Below are positions 6,731 through 18,522 of a stretch of 48,375 nucleotides of DNA, in pieces. The position numbers were made by a program, and so were the translations under genes. Source of the stretch: Puniceibacterium confluentis (GTDB lineage Bacteria; Pseudomonadota; Alphaproteobacteria; Rhodobacterales; Rhodobacteraceae); contig NZ_VOJI01000021.1 of assembly GCF_007923445.1 (NCBI RefSeq), forward strand, positions 1 through 48,375, in the 5' to 3' direction. Below the pieces are notes generated by a model that was not told the DNA's origin, did no database searches, and was given only the letters and a program-made list of their open reading frames with translations. Position 1 is the first letter of the stretch. Each line of letters starts with the position of its first letter.

Positions 6731-8230
6731 ATGAAAGAACTGACCCACTATATCAACGGTGCCCATGTCAAAGGCACCTCGGGCCGCTTTACCGACATCT
6801 TCAACCCCGCGACCGGCGAAGTGCAGGCCCGCGTGCCGCTCGCCACTGCGGCCGAACTGGATGACGCCGTGGCCAAGGCCGCGGAAGCACAGAAAACCTG
6901 GGGCGCGACCAACCCGCAGCGCCGCGCGCGGGTGATGATGAAGTTCGGTGCGCTGATCAATGAACACATGGACGAGCTGGCCGAACTGGTCAGCCGCGAA
7001 CATGGCAAGACCCTGCCCGACGGCCGCGGCGACGTTCAGCGCGGTCTCGAGGTGGTCGAGGTCTGCATGGGCGCGCCGAACATGCTCAAGGGCGAATTTA
7101 CCGATGACGGCGGCCCCGGCATCGACCTGTATTCCATGCGGCAGCCGCTGGGCGTTGTGGCCGGCATCACGCCGTTCAACTTTCCGGCGATGATCCCGCT
7201 GTGGAAAATGGCCCCCGCCATCTCCTGCGGCAACGCGATGATCCTGAAGCCGTCCGAGCGCTGTCCGTCGACGGCTCTGCGTCTGGCCGAACTGCTGACC
7301 GAGGCGGGCCTGCCCGATGGCGTCTTGCAGGTGGTGAACGGCGACAAGGAAGCTGTGGACGCAATCCTCGACAATGAAACCGTGCAGGCGGTGGGCTTTG
7401 TCGGCTCGACCCCGATCGCGCAGTACATCTATGGCCGCGCCGCCAACAACGGCAAGCGTGCGCAGTGCTTTGGCGGCGCAAAGAACCACATGATCATCAT
7501 GCCGGATGCGGACCTGGACAAGGCTGCCGATGCCCTGGTCGGCGCCGGCTACGGTGCCGCGGGCGAACGCTGCATGGCGATTTCCGTCGCCGTTCCGGTC
7601 GGCAAGGAAACCGCCGACAAGCTGATCGAAAAGCTGGTGCCGCGGGTCGAGAAACTGAAGGTCGGACCCTATACATCCGGCGAGGATGTGGATTACGGCC
7701 CCGTCATCACCGCCGCCGCCAAGCAGCGGATCGAAGGGCTGGTGAATTCCGGCGTCGAACAGGGTGCGGATCTGGTGGTCGATGGCCGCAACTTCAGCCT
7801 ACAAGGGTATGAGGATGGCTATTTTGTCGGCCCGTCGCTGTTCGACAACGTGACGCCGGACATGGACATCTACAAGGAAGAGATCTTTGGTCCGGTCCTG
7901 AGCACGGTGCGCGCGGGCACCTACGAAGAGGCGCTGAACCTTGTCATCGACAACCCCTATGGCAACGGCGTGGCGATCTATACCGCTGATGGCGACACCG
8001 CCCGCGACTTTGCCCACCGTGTGAACGTCGGCATGGTCGGTATCAACTTTCCGATCCCGGTGCCGCTCAGCTATCACACCTTTGGCGGTTGGAAAAAATC
8101 GGCCTTTGGCGACCTGAACCAGTACGGCCCCGACGCCTTCCGGTTCTACACCAAGACCAAGACCGTCACAGCGCGCTGGTTCTCGGGCATCAAGGACGGT
8201 GGTGAGTTCAACTTCAAACCCATGGAGTGA
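6731..8230 (+). CDS. mmsA: methylmalonate-semialdehyde dehydrogenase (CoA-acylating)
   Basis: A 499-residue ALDH-family enzyme that converts methylmalonate semialdehyde, NAD and CoA to propionyl-CoA, CO2 and NADH, the last step of distal valine degradation. It starts [15 protein letters not shown]. It has the ALDH nucleotide-binding motif ([33 protein letters not shown]) and the MmsA-specific active site [11 protein letters not shown] with nucleophile Cys281. The general-base Glu of ordinary ALDHs is replaced in [16 protein letters not shown], as expected for the CoA-acylating subgroup. Length is standard. AGGAGGACC lies just before ATG 6731. It diverges from the LysR gene and shares its operator region. 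The rest of the valine pathway lies 3 kb downstream. Confidence 0.96.
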   Translation: MKELTHYINGAHVKGTSGRFTDIFNPATGEVQARVPLATAAELDDAVAKAAEAQKTWGATNPQRRARVMMKFGALINEHMDELAELVSREHGKTLPDGRGDVQRGLEVVEVCMGAPNMLKGEFTDDGGPGIDLYSMRQPLGVVAGITPFNFPAMIPLWKMAPAISCGNAMILKPSERCPSTALRLAELLTEAGLPDGVLQVVNGDKEAVDAILDNETVQAVGFVGSTPIAQYIYGRAANNGKRAQCFGGAKNHMIIMPDADLDKAADALVGAGYGAAGERCMAISVAVPVGKETADKLIEKLVPRVEKLKVGPYTSGEDVDYGPVITAAAKQRIEGLVNSGVEQGADLVVDGRNFSLQGYEDGYFVGPSLFDNVTPDMDIYKEEIFGPVLSTVRAGTYEEALNLVIDNPYGNGVAIYTADGDTARDFAHRVNVGMVGINFPIPVPLSYHTFGGWKKSAFGDLNQYGPDAFRFYTKTKTVTARWFSGIKDGGEFNFKPME

Positions 8231-8254
8231 GGCGCGACCAAAATCAAATTCCCC

Positions 8255-8282
8255 GGGGCGGTGCGCAGGCGCCGCCCCTTGT
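8255..8282 (+). terminator. probable terminator after mmsA
   Basis: GGGGCGGTGC (8255-8264) can pair with GCGCCGCCCC (8269-8278) across a 4-base loop, with one wobble pair. It is followed by a weak T-rich tail. It lies 25 bases after the mmsA stop. Confidence 0.5.
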
Positions 8283-8423
8283 CCTTTGGGGCGTCGCGAT
8301 CTGTGGCGAACAGGGCTGTCGGCCGGGCGCCCAAGGGCGCGGATGGGCCCCCGGGCGTCGGCACGCCCGCTTGCCCTGTGTCGCGACTTGCGGTTGACTG
8401 CCCCTTCAAAGGGGAGAACAGCC

Positions 8424-9551
8424 ATGCAGGAACCGGCATTTTCGATTGGTATCGAAGAGGAATACCTTCTTGTGGACCGCGACACGCTTGCGCTGGCCGA
8501 CGCCCCCGAGGCGCTGATGACCGCCTGCGTGGCCGAACTGGAAGACCAGGTCAGCCCGGAGTTTCTGCAATGCCAGATCGAGGTCGGCACCAAGGTCTGT
8601 ACCGATGTGGCCGCAGCGCGCGAGGATCTGCGCCGCCTGCGCAGTGCCGTTTCGAAACACGCTGCAGATTTCAATCTCGTCCCCATCGCCGCGTCCTGTC
8701 ACCCGCTGGCGGACTGGAAATCGCAGCCGCATACCGACAAACAGCGCTACAACGATCTGCAACAGGCGCTGGGCGGTGTCGTGCGGCGGATGCTGATCTG
8801 CGGGATGCATGTGCATGTGGGGTTGAACGACGATACCCTGCGCGCGGATCTCATGCGGCAGATGTCGTATTTTCTGCCCCACCTTCTGGCGCTGTCGACG
8901 TCATCGCCATTCTGGCAGGGCGAAGACACCGGCATGGCCTCGTACCGGATCTCGGTCTTTGACAACCTGCCGCGCACCGGGCTGCCGCCCCAGTTCGAAT
9001 CCTGGGAGGATTACCACCGGTCGGTCACGGCCTTGACCGATCTGGGCCTGATCGAAGACAGTTCAAAGATCTGGTGGGATCTGCGCCCGTCGCACCAGTT
9101 CCCGACGCTGGAAACCCGGATCATGGACGTGCAGCCCCGGCTGGAACATACGCTGACGCTGGCGGCGCTGAACCAGTGCCTGATGCGGATGCTCTGGCGG
9201 TTGCGCGTCAAGAACCAGCGCTGGCGGATCTACGACCGTTTTCTGATCGGCGAAAACCGCTGGCGTGCGCAGCGCTACGGGGTGACCGAAGGATTGGTCG
9301 ATTTCGGCCGGGGCGAAATTGTGCCCTGACCCGAGCTGGCCGAAGAGCTTCTGGTGCTGATCGAGGAAGATGCGGGAATCCTGTGTTGTCTGGCCGAAGT
9401 CGAAGGGGTCCGTGACATCGTCTCGGGCGGAACCTCGGCCAGCCGCCAGCGCGCGAGTCGCGCCGGAGCAGAGGCGCAGGGCGAAAGCGACAAGGACCAG
9501 ATGCGCGCGGTGGTGGCGCATCTGATCGAGGAGTTTCACGCCGATCTGTGA
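8424..9551 (+). pseudogene. YbdK-type carboxylate-amine ligase interrupted by in-frame TGA
   Basis: The family (GCS2/YbdK) resembles glutamate-cysteine ligase 2 and makes gamma-glutamyl or other carboxylate-amine bonds with ATP. The start [20 protein letters not shown] has the metal-binding GIEEE motif, followed by [13 protein letters not shown] and the [11 protein letters not shown] segment. Translation stops at TGA 9327-9329 after [12 protein letters not shown], giving 301 residues. The same frame then continues without a stop to 9551 with unmistakable family C-terminal sequence (ELAEELLVLIEEDA, GTSASRQRASRAGA, VVAHLIEEF), a total of 375 codons and the normal family length. The break is therefore a single nonsense codon, not a frameshift. 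AAAGGGGAG precedes ATG 8424. A sequencing error would also explain it. Confidence 0.85.
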
Positions 9552-9568
9552 TGCTCGCCCACCGGGCG

Positions 9569-10990
9569 CTAGTTCCCGAGCGGAGCGAGGCCGCCAAAGA
9601 TATGGCTCAGCGCAATGCCATCGGTCGCGCCGGAACTGACACTGTGGCAGGTGAAACAGTTTTCGGACTGGAAATTGTTGTTCTTGTCCGGGTACTGGTG
9701 AAAACTTTCCATGGTGGCATTGGCAAGCCGGTTGCCGCCGCGGATATTCCCGTCGCCGCCGCCGGTGGGCAACTGCCCGGTCACGGTCCAGATGCCCCCG
9801 ATCTGAAGATAGTTGCCGCGCTTGTCCCCCAAGGCCCCCATCAGGATGTTGCGCAGCGACGCGTTCAGGCTGACCAGATCGCTGTTGGCCTTGGCATTGG
9901 CCGGATCCGCGGGAGACAGGCCCCAGGGATTCTCCTGAACCACCGCGACGGGCGCAATGGTCTGCCCGGTATCGGCAACGATGTCGCCGGTCGTCGACTC
10001 CATCGCGGCGACGGCAGGGACAAGTGGGGAGGTCGTCGGCTGAGCAGCGTCTGACGGAAAGAAAGTCCAGTCGCCGCTGCTGTCGAAGGGTTGCAGTTTT
10101 ACCGCGCCAGAGGCGTCGAGGTAGGCATATTCCAGTGCCGGTGCCACGCTGACATGTTCAAAGCTGGCCCAGACGAGTTCGGGATGCCCCGCAACCGGCG
10201 CCACGATATGCACGCCGACCAGCGCCAGCGTCATGGTTTCTGTACCGCTGAGCGGCCACCTGGTGTCGGATGCACGGTCAAACCTCGGGACCACGGCGTC
10301 GAGTGTGATGAACTGGGCGGCGTCCACCGTCGCGGCGTCGACCCAGGCGGTCTTGATCTCCATCGTCATGGCCTGTGGGTTGTCGTAGGTCTGCTTCATG
10401 TAGGCTTCGACCTGTTGAACGTCGGCCTGAGTGATGGGGAAATTCCCGGCAATGCCGAGACCGTCAAAGGCGCCGGCCTTCTGGCCGGTCAGATAGCCGG
10501 CATAGATGTCGTTGGTGTGGATGCCATAGTAGGTCAGCGACCCCTGCTCGCTCAGCAGTACATCGCCACCGCCTGCCTGCCCTGTGCCGCCGATGTCCTG
10601 CGCCTTGACGGTGCGGATCAGCATCGGGTTGGGTTTGGACCCGGCGTTCGACTGGAATTCAAAGGTGCCGCCAGCAGTCTCGACGACGTCATAAAATTCC
10701 GGGGTGTCAAAAGTGACCGAAGCCGTCGCCGCCGGGCTGGTGATCCACAGGAACATCTGCGCGCCCCACTGGTAAAAATCACAGGCGGTGTTCTGGACCG
10801 GCGGAAAGGCGAAACCGTCCGCCGCGATCACCGCGCCGCCGGTGCTGGCTGTGCCGTCCCTGAACCAGCCGTCAAGCGTGGCGGGTGCAATGCCGCAGCT
10901 GTCCATGGCGTCATCCGGCAAGGTGGCCTGCGCCGATACGCTGATAGCAGTGGCGCAAAAAGCCGCCGTCAGTGGGGTCAAAAGTCGCAT
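9569..10990 (-). CDS. secreted protein with C-terminal heme c motif
   Basis: A 473-residue exported protein of a family I do not recognise by name. The N-terminus MRLLTPLTAAFCATAISVSA is a Sec signal peptide with probable cleavage after AQA. A single CxxCH heme c site (ENCFTCHSVSS) lies near residue 449, preceded by NRLANATMESF and followed by a Met-free tail, so the sixth heme ligand is not obvious. Between them lies a large domain with several aromatic-rich stretches (CDFYQWGAQMFLWI, TYYGIHTNDIYAGY, MTMEIKTAWVDA). It is probably a periplasmic monoheme redox or dehydrogenase-like protein. GGGAGA precedes ATG 10990. It sits on the opposite strand inside the valine cluster, so a link with that pathway is not implied. 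Confidence 0.72.
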   Translation of the reverse strand: MRLLTPLTAAFCATAISVSAQATLPDDAMDSCGIAPATLDGWFRDGTASTGGAVIAADGFAFPPVQNTACDFYQWGAQMFLWITSPAATASVTFDTPEFYDVVETAGGTFEFQSNAGSKPNPMLIRTVKAQDIGGTGQAGGGDVLLSEQGSLTYYGIHTNDIYAGYLTGQKAGAFDGLGIAGNFPITQADVQQVEAYMKQTYDNPQAMTMEIKTAWVDAATVDAAQFITLDAVVPRFDRASDTRWPLSGTETMTLALVGVHIVAPVAGHPELVWASFEHVSVAPALEYAYLDASGAVKLQPFDSSGDWTFFPSDAAQPTTSPLVPAVAAMESTTGDIVADTGQTIAPVAVVQENPWGLSPADPANAKANSDLVSLNASLRNILMGALGDKRGNYLQIGGIWTVTGQLPTGGGDGNIRGGNRLANATMESFHQYPDKNNNFQSENCFTCHSVSSGATDGIALSHIFGGLAPLGN

Positions 10991-11184
10991 GAAAATCTCC
11001 CGTTAAATAACACCCAATGGTTGCATAACTAAGAGTTATAAACAACCCTTGAGTTATGTCGTCACCTGTCAGGACAAGGGGTGGCCGGGCCGCGGTGGCA
11101 CCACCGGTTCCGCCACCTCTTGCACATGACCAAAAAGACCTGCCACATGTGGCGCTACTGCAGGTCGATACAGGAGGGGAAGGT

Positions 11185-12324
11185 ATGGATTTTGCACTGA
11201 GCGAGGAGCAGTCCGCGATCTTTGACATGGCCCACGCCTTTGGTCAGGAACAGATTGCACCACACGCCCGCCGTTGGGAGTCAGAAGCAAGCATTCCCAA
11301 GGACTTGTGGCCGCAACTTGCGGATCTGGGCTTTGGCGGGCTCTATGTGTCCGAGGACAGCGGCGGCTCGGGGCTGAGCCGTCTGGACGCGACGCTGGTG
11401 TTCGAGGCACTTTCAATGGCCTGCCCGTCCGTTGCGGCCTTTCTGTCCATCCACAACATGTGCGCGCGGATGATCGACAGCTATGGATCCGATGATCTGA
11501 AGGCACGGGTGCTGCCGCAGGTGCTGAGCATGGAAACCGTGCTGAGCTACTGCCTTACGGAACCGAGCTGCGGCTCGGACGCCGCCGCGCTGCGCACGCG
11601 GGCAGAGCGGACCAATGACGGCTACATCCTGAACGGCAGCAAGGCCTTCATTTCCGGCGGCGGCTATTCCGACACCTACGTGGTGATGGTGCGCACCGGC
11701 GAGGACGGTCCGCGCGGCATCTCGGCGGTTCTGGTCGAGGACGGCTGCGATGGGCTGAGCTTTGGCGGGCTCGAGGACAAGATGGGCTGGCGGTCGCAAC
11801 CGACCCGGGCGGTGCAGTTCGACGACTGCCACGTGCCCGCCTGCAACCTGCTGGGCGACGAGGGCAAAGGCTTCCGGTATGCGATGGCGGGTCTGGACGG
11901 CGGACGCCTGAATATCGCGGCCTGTTCCCTGGGTGCGGCGCAGAACGCGCTGGATCTCACACTGTCCTACATGCGCGAGCGCCGCGCCTTTGGCCAATCC
12001 ATCGACCAGTTTCAGGCGTTGCAGTTTCGGCTGGCCGATATGGAAATCGAATTGCAGGCGGCGCGGGTGTTTCTGCGCCAGGCCGCCTGGAAGCTGGACA
12101 CCGGCGCCTCGGATGCCACCAAATTCTGCGCGATGGCCAAGAAATTTGTGACCGAGGCCGGGTCGCGCATCGTTGACCAGTGCCTGCAACTGCACGGAGG
12201 TTACGGCTATCTGGGCGATTACGGCATCGAAAAGCTTGTCCGCGATCTGCGGGTGCACCAGATCCTAGAAGGCACAAACGAGATCATGCGCCTGATCACC
12301 GCGCGTGAAATGCTCAAGGCGTGA
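11185..12324 (+). CDS. acyl-CoA dehydrogenase, probably isobutyryl-CoA dehydrogenase
   Basis: A 379-residue flavoprotein that removes two hydrogens across the alpha-beta bond of a short acyl-CoA and passes electrons to ETF. Its place beside 3-hydroxyisobutyryl-CoA hydrolase and mmsB makes isobutyryl-CoA, from valine, the likely substrate. Seen motifs: MDFALSEEQ start, YCLTEPSCGSDAAAL (FAD/substrate loop), KAFISGGGYSDTYVV, the QLHGGYGYLGDYGIEKLVRD helix and the ILEGTNEIMRLI segment, which carries the catalytic-base region. AGGAGGGGA lies just before ATG 11185; the frame stays open upstream without family sequence. It is 73 bases before the hydrolase TTG start, so the genes are probably cotranscribed. 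Confidence 0.92.
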   Translation: MDFALSEEQSAIFDMAHAFGQEQIAPHARRWESEASIPKDLWPQLADLGFGGLYVSEDSGGSGLSRLDATLVFEALSMACPSVAAFLSIHNMCARMIDSYGSDDLKARVLPQVLSMETVLSYCLTEPSCGSDAAALRTRAERTNDGYILNGSKAFISGGGYSDTYVVMVRTGEDGPRGISAVLVEDGCDGLSFGGLEDKMGWRSQPTRAVQFDDCHVPACNLLGDEGKGFRYAMAGLDGGRLNIAACSLGAAQNALDLTLSYMRERRAFGQSIDQFQALQFRLADMEIELQAARVFLRQAAWKLDTGASDATKFCAMAKKFVTEAGSRIVDQCLQLHGGYGYLGDYGIEKLVRDLRVHQILEGTNEIMRLITAREMLKA

Positions 12325-12397
12325 CCGCCAGCCGGTGTTACGGCACCCGAAACTCCGGTGTGCGCGGCCGCACACCCCAGACACGACGGAGAGCCCT

Positions 12398-14317
12398 TTG
12401 TCCGACATCCTGATTCGCCATTCCGGCCGCGCGGGCCGCATCACCCTGACCCGGGCCAAGGCGCTGAATGCCATGAGCTACGAGATGTGCCGCCAGATCG
12501 AAGCGGCCCTGCTGGAGTGGCGCGATGATCCCGCCGTGGCCCTGGTGCTGATCGACGCCGAGGGCGATCGGGCATTCTGCGCCGGCGGCGATATCGCCGA
12601 ACTCTATGCCCGGGGAATCGCGGGCGACTTTGCCTATGGTCAGACCTTCTGGCGCGACGAATACCGGCTGAACGCGCTGATCGCCGAATATCCGAAACCC
12701 GTGGTGACGTTGATGCAGGGGTTTACCATGGGCGGCGGCGTCGGCATCGGCTGTCACGCCGGACATCGGGTCGTCTGCGAAAACAGCCAGATCTCGATGC
12801 CGGAATGCGGCATCGGTCTGGTGCCGGATGTCGGTGGCAGTTTTCTGCTGGCCCGGGCACCGGGGCGGCTGGGCGAATACCTTGGACTGACGGCGGCACG
12901 CATGGGGCCGGCGGATGCGATACTGGCAGGATTCGCGGATCTGTATGTTCCCCAGGCACACTGGCCCGGCATCATCGCCGCTCTGGAACAGGACGGCGAG
13001 GTTGACGCGCTGCTGGCCGCTGCGGTCACGCCTCCCGAGGGCACGCTCGCCGTGTCGCTGGCGGAAATCGACGCCCTGTTCGCCGGCGAACGGCTGCGCG
13101 ATGTGGTCAATGCATTGCGCGCCTCGGACAGTGCCTTTGCCACGCAGGCATTGACGGCGCTGGGACGCAACGCGCCGCTGTCGATGGCTTGCACCCTGGA
13201 AATCCTGCACCGGCTGCGTCAGGGCACCCCCAGCGTGCGCAAGGCGCTGGAGCTTGAATACCGCTTTACCCACCGGGCGATGGAACACGGCGACCTGCTC
13301 GAAGGGATCCGCGCCGCGATCATCGACAAGGACCGCACCCCCGCCTGGAAACACAGCCTGGACACCGTGCCGCTGACAGGAATGGCGGCGATGCTGCAAC
13401 CGTTGCGCGGTGTGAGACTCGACTTTCATGAGGAGAAGACAATGATGAACATCGCCTTTATCGGGCTCGGCAACATGGGCGGGCCGATGGCCACCAACCT
13501 GTACCGCGCCGGACATCATGTTACCGGCTATGACACCGCATCAGTGGCGGTCCAGGGCGTGTCGAGCGCCCATTCGGCCGTGGACGCCGTGGACGGCGCC
13601 GACGTGGTCATCACCATGCTGCCCAACGGTGATATCCTGCGGTCCGTCGCGAACGAGATCATACCGGCCATGAAACCGGGCGCGGTGTTCCTCGACTGCT
13701 CGACCGTCGACGTGGAGAGCGCCCGCGCCGTGGCAGCACAGGCCGAGGCCGCCGGTTTGCTGCCGCTGGATGCGCCGGTGTCGGGCGGTATCGGTGGCGC
13801 GACGGCCGGCACCCTGACCTTCATGGTGGGCGGATCCGATGACGCGCTGGCAAAAGCCGCGCCGCTGTTGGACATCATGGGGCAAAAGACCGTGCACTGC
13901 GGCGCCTCCGGCAACGGTCAGGCGGCGAAGATCTGCAACAACATGATCCTTGGCGTGACGATGATCGCCACCTGCGAAGCCTTTGCTCTGGCCGACAAGC
14001 TCGGTCTCGACCGTCAGGCGATGTTCGATGTGGTCTCGACGTCGTCAGGCTACAGCTGGTCGATGAACGCCTACTGCCCCGCCCCCGGCATCGGTCCGAA
14101 ATCACCGGCGGACAACGGTTATGCGCCCGGCTTTGCCGCCGATCTCATGCTCAAGGATCTGCGCCTGTCCCAGCAGGCCGCCGAGGCCGCAGATGCCGAT
14201 ACGCCGCTGGGTCAGGCCGCCACCGACCTCTACCGCCGGTTTGTCGAGGAAGAAGATGGCAAGGGGCGCGATTTTTCCGCCATGCTGCCGCGCTTCGAAG
14301 GCCGGCGGCGCGGATAA
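12398..14317 (+). CDS. 3-hydroxyisobutyryl-CoA hydrolase fused in frame to MmsB
   Basis: One uninterrupted 639-codon frame joins two normally separate enzymes. Residues 1-348 are an enoyl-CoA hydratase/isomerase-fold 3-hydroxyisobutyryl-CoA hydrolase, which releases free 3-hydroxyisobutyrate: oxyanion-hole regions around ALNAMSYEM and GDRAFCAGGD, TMGGGVGIGCHAGHRVVCE, and the acidic MPECGIGLVPDVGG. The hydrolase part has the full family length and ends around LDFHEEK, where a stop codon would be expected. No stop occurs, and the frame runs straight into MmsB (from 13442). The start is TTG 12398, with GGAG six bases upstream; no ATG gives the canonical N-terminus LSDILIRHSGRAG. An internal ribosome binding site may still allow separate MmsB synthesis. 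Confidence 0.85.
   Translation: MSDILIRHSGRAGRITLTRAKALNAMSYEMCRQIEAALLEWRDDPAVALVLIDAEGDRAFCAGGDIAELYARGIAGDFAYGQTFWRDEYRLNALIAEYPKPVVTLMQGFTMGGGVGIGCHAGHRVVCENSQISMPECGIGLVPDVGGSFLLARAPGRLGEYLGLTAARMGPADAILAGFADLYVPQAHWPGIIAALEQDGEVDALLAAAVTPPEGTLAVSLAEIDALFAGERLRDVVNALRASDSAFATQALTALGRNAPLSMACTLEILHRLRQGTPSVRKALELEYRFTHRAMEHGDLLEGIRAAIIDKDRTPAWKHSLDTVPLTGMAAMLQPLRGVRLDFHEEKTMMNIAFIGLGNMGGPMATNLYRAGHHVTGYDTASVAVQGVSSAHSAVDAVDGADVVITMLPNGDILRSVANEIIPAMKPGAVFLDCSTVDVESARAVAAQAEAAGLLPLDAPVSGGIGGATAGTLTFMVGGSDDALAKAAPLLDIMGQKTVHCGASGNGQAAKICNNMILGVTMIATCEAFALADKLGLDRQAMFDVVSTSSGYSWSMNAYCPAPGIGPKSPADNGYAPGFAADLMLKDLRLSQQAAEAADADTPLGQAATDLYRRFVEEEDGKGRDFSAMLPRFEGRRRG
13442..14317 (+). CDS. mmsB: 3-hydroxyisobutyrate dehydrogenase (distal part of the fused frame)
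   Basis: This is the 291-residue C-terminal module of the frame that begins at 12398, listed separately because it has its own start signals: AGGAGAAGA, then ATG ATG at 13442 and 13445. It oxidises 3-hydroxyisobutyrate to methylmalonate semialdehyde with NAD, directly feeding MmsA. Seen: the Rossmann start IAFIGLGNMGGPMATNLYRAG, the substrate-binding DAPVSGGIGGATAGTLTFMVGG, and the catalytic Lys segment GNGQAAKICNNMILGV of the beta-hydroxyacid dehydrogenase family. Length and ends are normal for MmsB. Whether the cell makes only the fusion, only free MmsB, or both cannot be told from sequence. Confidence 0.85.
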   Translation: MMNIAFIGLGNMGGPMATNLYRAGHHVTGYDTASVAVQGVSSAHSAVDAVDGADVVITMLPNGDILRSVANEIIPAMKPGAVFLDCSTVDVESARAVAAQAEAAGLLPLDAPVSGGIGGATAGTLTFMVGGSDDALAKAAPLLDIMGQKTVHCGASGNGQAAKICNNMILGVTMIATCEAFALADKLGLDRQAMFDVVSTSSGYSWSMNAYCPAPGIGPKSPADNGYAPGFAADLMLKDLRLSQQAAEAADADTPLGQAATDLYRRFVEEEDGKGRDFSAMLPRFEGRRRG

Positions 14318-14473
14318 CGGCGCGGCCGTAGGCGGCACATCGCCTGCCGCCCCGCTGCACCGGAACTTAATGGCGTGGTCACGGGTTCAGGGGGTAAGGG
14401 ACCGCTGTTTACGGGTTGGTCCACCCAGGAATCCGGCGCCGCGATGTGGTCCGGACATGACAAGAGGTCCGAG

Positions 14474-15517
14474 ATGAAACATTGCCTGACAGCTGCCACG
14501 CTTATCGTTTTCGCCGCCACTTCCGGAACGCAGGCCAGCCCCATTGCTGTCCCGGCCACCTCGATCGCCGAATTCCTGCCCATCACCGGACCGGACTCCC
14601 TGATCCTGATCAAGGAGGGCAAAGGCAAGGACAAGAAGGCGAACAAGAAGCGGCGCAAGGATCGCGAAAAGGCCGGAAAGAAACACCGCAAAGCGCGTGA
14701 AGCTGCCGCGAAATCACATGAAAAGGCCGAAAAGAAACAAGAAAAAGCGGTCAAGAAAATTCTGAAAGAGGCGGAAAAGGACCACAAGGACCTGACCGAA
14801 GGCCGCTTTGTCCAGCGTGTTGTTCGTTCCGACGATGAACGCCGCACCCTGGTTGATGCCCTGCTGTCCGCCCGGGCTCCGGACGGCCGCGACATGTCCG
14901 CCCTGCTTGCCGCCGTGCCTCTGGCGCTGCTGGGGCAGCAGGTGGTGATTCAGGATCTGCCGGAACGTGAATTGCTGACGTATCGCAATTGCCCTCCGGG
15001 CCTGGCAAAAAAAGACCCCCCCTGTGTGCCGCCCGGTCTGGCCAAGAAGGGAGTCACCTACGAGGAATGGGTCAGCTACGATGACGACGATCTTGACGAT
15101 CTGCTGATCGCGCGCCGCGACCTCTACCTTGGGGACAACTACCGGGACGACGGTGATTTTCCCGAAGATGTCCGGTTGCTGCTGACCTCGGAACAGATCG
15201 CTCAGCTGTTTGATCTCGAGCCCGCACCGGAGGGCCAGCGTTACGCTCTGATCGACGGTCTTCCGGTCCTGCTCGAAAGCGCGGACTATGCCGCACTGAC
15301 CAAGGTGTCCGAACTGTCCCGCGTCGCGGAATTGAATGACAGCCTGCGGATCGCGCCCACCGCCGCTCTGACACAGGAAGAATTGCGCCGCACCTACCGT
15401 CTGCCCGAGCTTGAAGACGGCTACAACTATGCGGTTCTGAACGGCGAACTGATCCAGCTTGACGATCAGGCCTATGAAACACTGCAACTGATCCGTGTGG
15501 CGCGCGCCATATTCTGA
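14474..15517 (+). CDS. exported Lys-rich protein with repeated PPGLAKK motif
   Basis: A 347-residue protein of unknown function. MKHCLTAATLIVFAATSGTQA is a Sec signal peptide. A strongly charged, probably helical or coiled-coil segment follows (about residues 50-100, many KK, EK and KH pairs). Then come two copies of a [CV]PPGLAKK motif (NCPPGLAKK and CVPPGLAKK) separated by only a few residues. This motif also occurs in RcnB-like and other periplasmic proteins, where it precedes a small basic domain. A cluster of acids (YDDDDLDDL) and a 190-residue C-terminal region follow. ATG 14474 was chosen for the signal peptide and the AGAGG upstream; the longer frame has none. A strong terminator follows. 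It may be a periplasmic or cell-envelope binding protein. Confidence 0.65.
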   Translation: MKHCLTAATLIVFAATSGTQASPIAVPATSIAEFLPITGPDSLILIKEGKGKDKKANKKRRKDREKAGKKHRKAREAAAKSHEKAEKKQEKAVKKILKEAEKDHKDLTEGRFVQRVVRSDDERRTLVDALLSARAPDGRDMSALLAAVPLALLGQQVVIQDLPERELLTYRNCPPGLAKKDPPCVPPGLAKKGVTYEEWVSYDDDDLDDLLIARRDLYLGDNYRDDGDFPEDVRLLLTSEQIAQLFDLEPAPEGQRYALIDGLPVLLESADYAALTKVSELSRVAELNDSLRIAPTAALTQEELRRTYRLPELEDGYNYAVLNGELIQLDDQAYETLQLIRVARAIF

Positions 15518-15537
15518 TCTGAACCGGAACATCGCCC

Positions 15538-15570
15538 AGCCTGCCGTCATCACGACGGCAGGCTTTTTTG
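15538..15570 (+). terminator. strong Rho-independent terminator
   Basis: AGCCTGCCGTC (15538-15548) pairs perfectly with GACGGCAGGCT (15554-15564) across the loop ATCAC and is followed by a T run. It ends transcription of the exported Lys-rich protein gene before the converging uvrA. Confidence 0.9.
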
Positions 15571-15583
15571 CATTTTTTTCAGT

Positions 15584-18442
<2,859 letters not shown>

Positions 18443-18507
18443 GAGACCCCCGATCTGCAACGGTTAAGACATAGTTGACGTCGACGGTTTCGCCAACTTA
18501 AAATTGA

Positions 18508-18522
18508 GAACGCATAGGGAAC
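18508..18522 (-). promoter_or_regulatory. LexA SOS box upstream of uvrA
   Basis: GAACGCATAGGGAAC is an exact GAAC-N7-GAAC direct repeat (GTTC-N7-GTTC on the minus strand), the alphaproteobacterial LexA-binding sequence. It lies 65 bases before the uvrA start. The matching box before recA in this window supports the assignment. Confidence 0.85.

Noticed and set aside
9327-9329. TGA in the YbdK gene as a selenocysteine codon
   Set aside because: The family has no known selenoproteins, the position is not catalytic, and I see no SECIS-like hairpin just after it.
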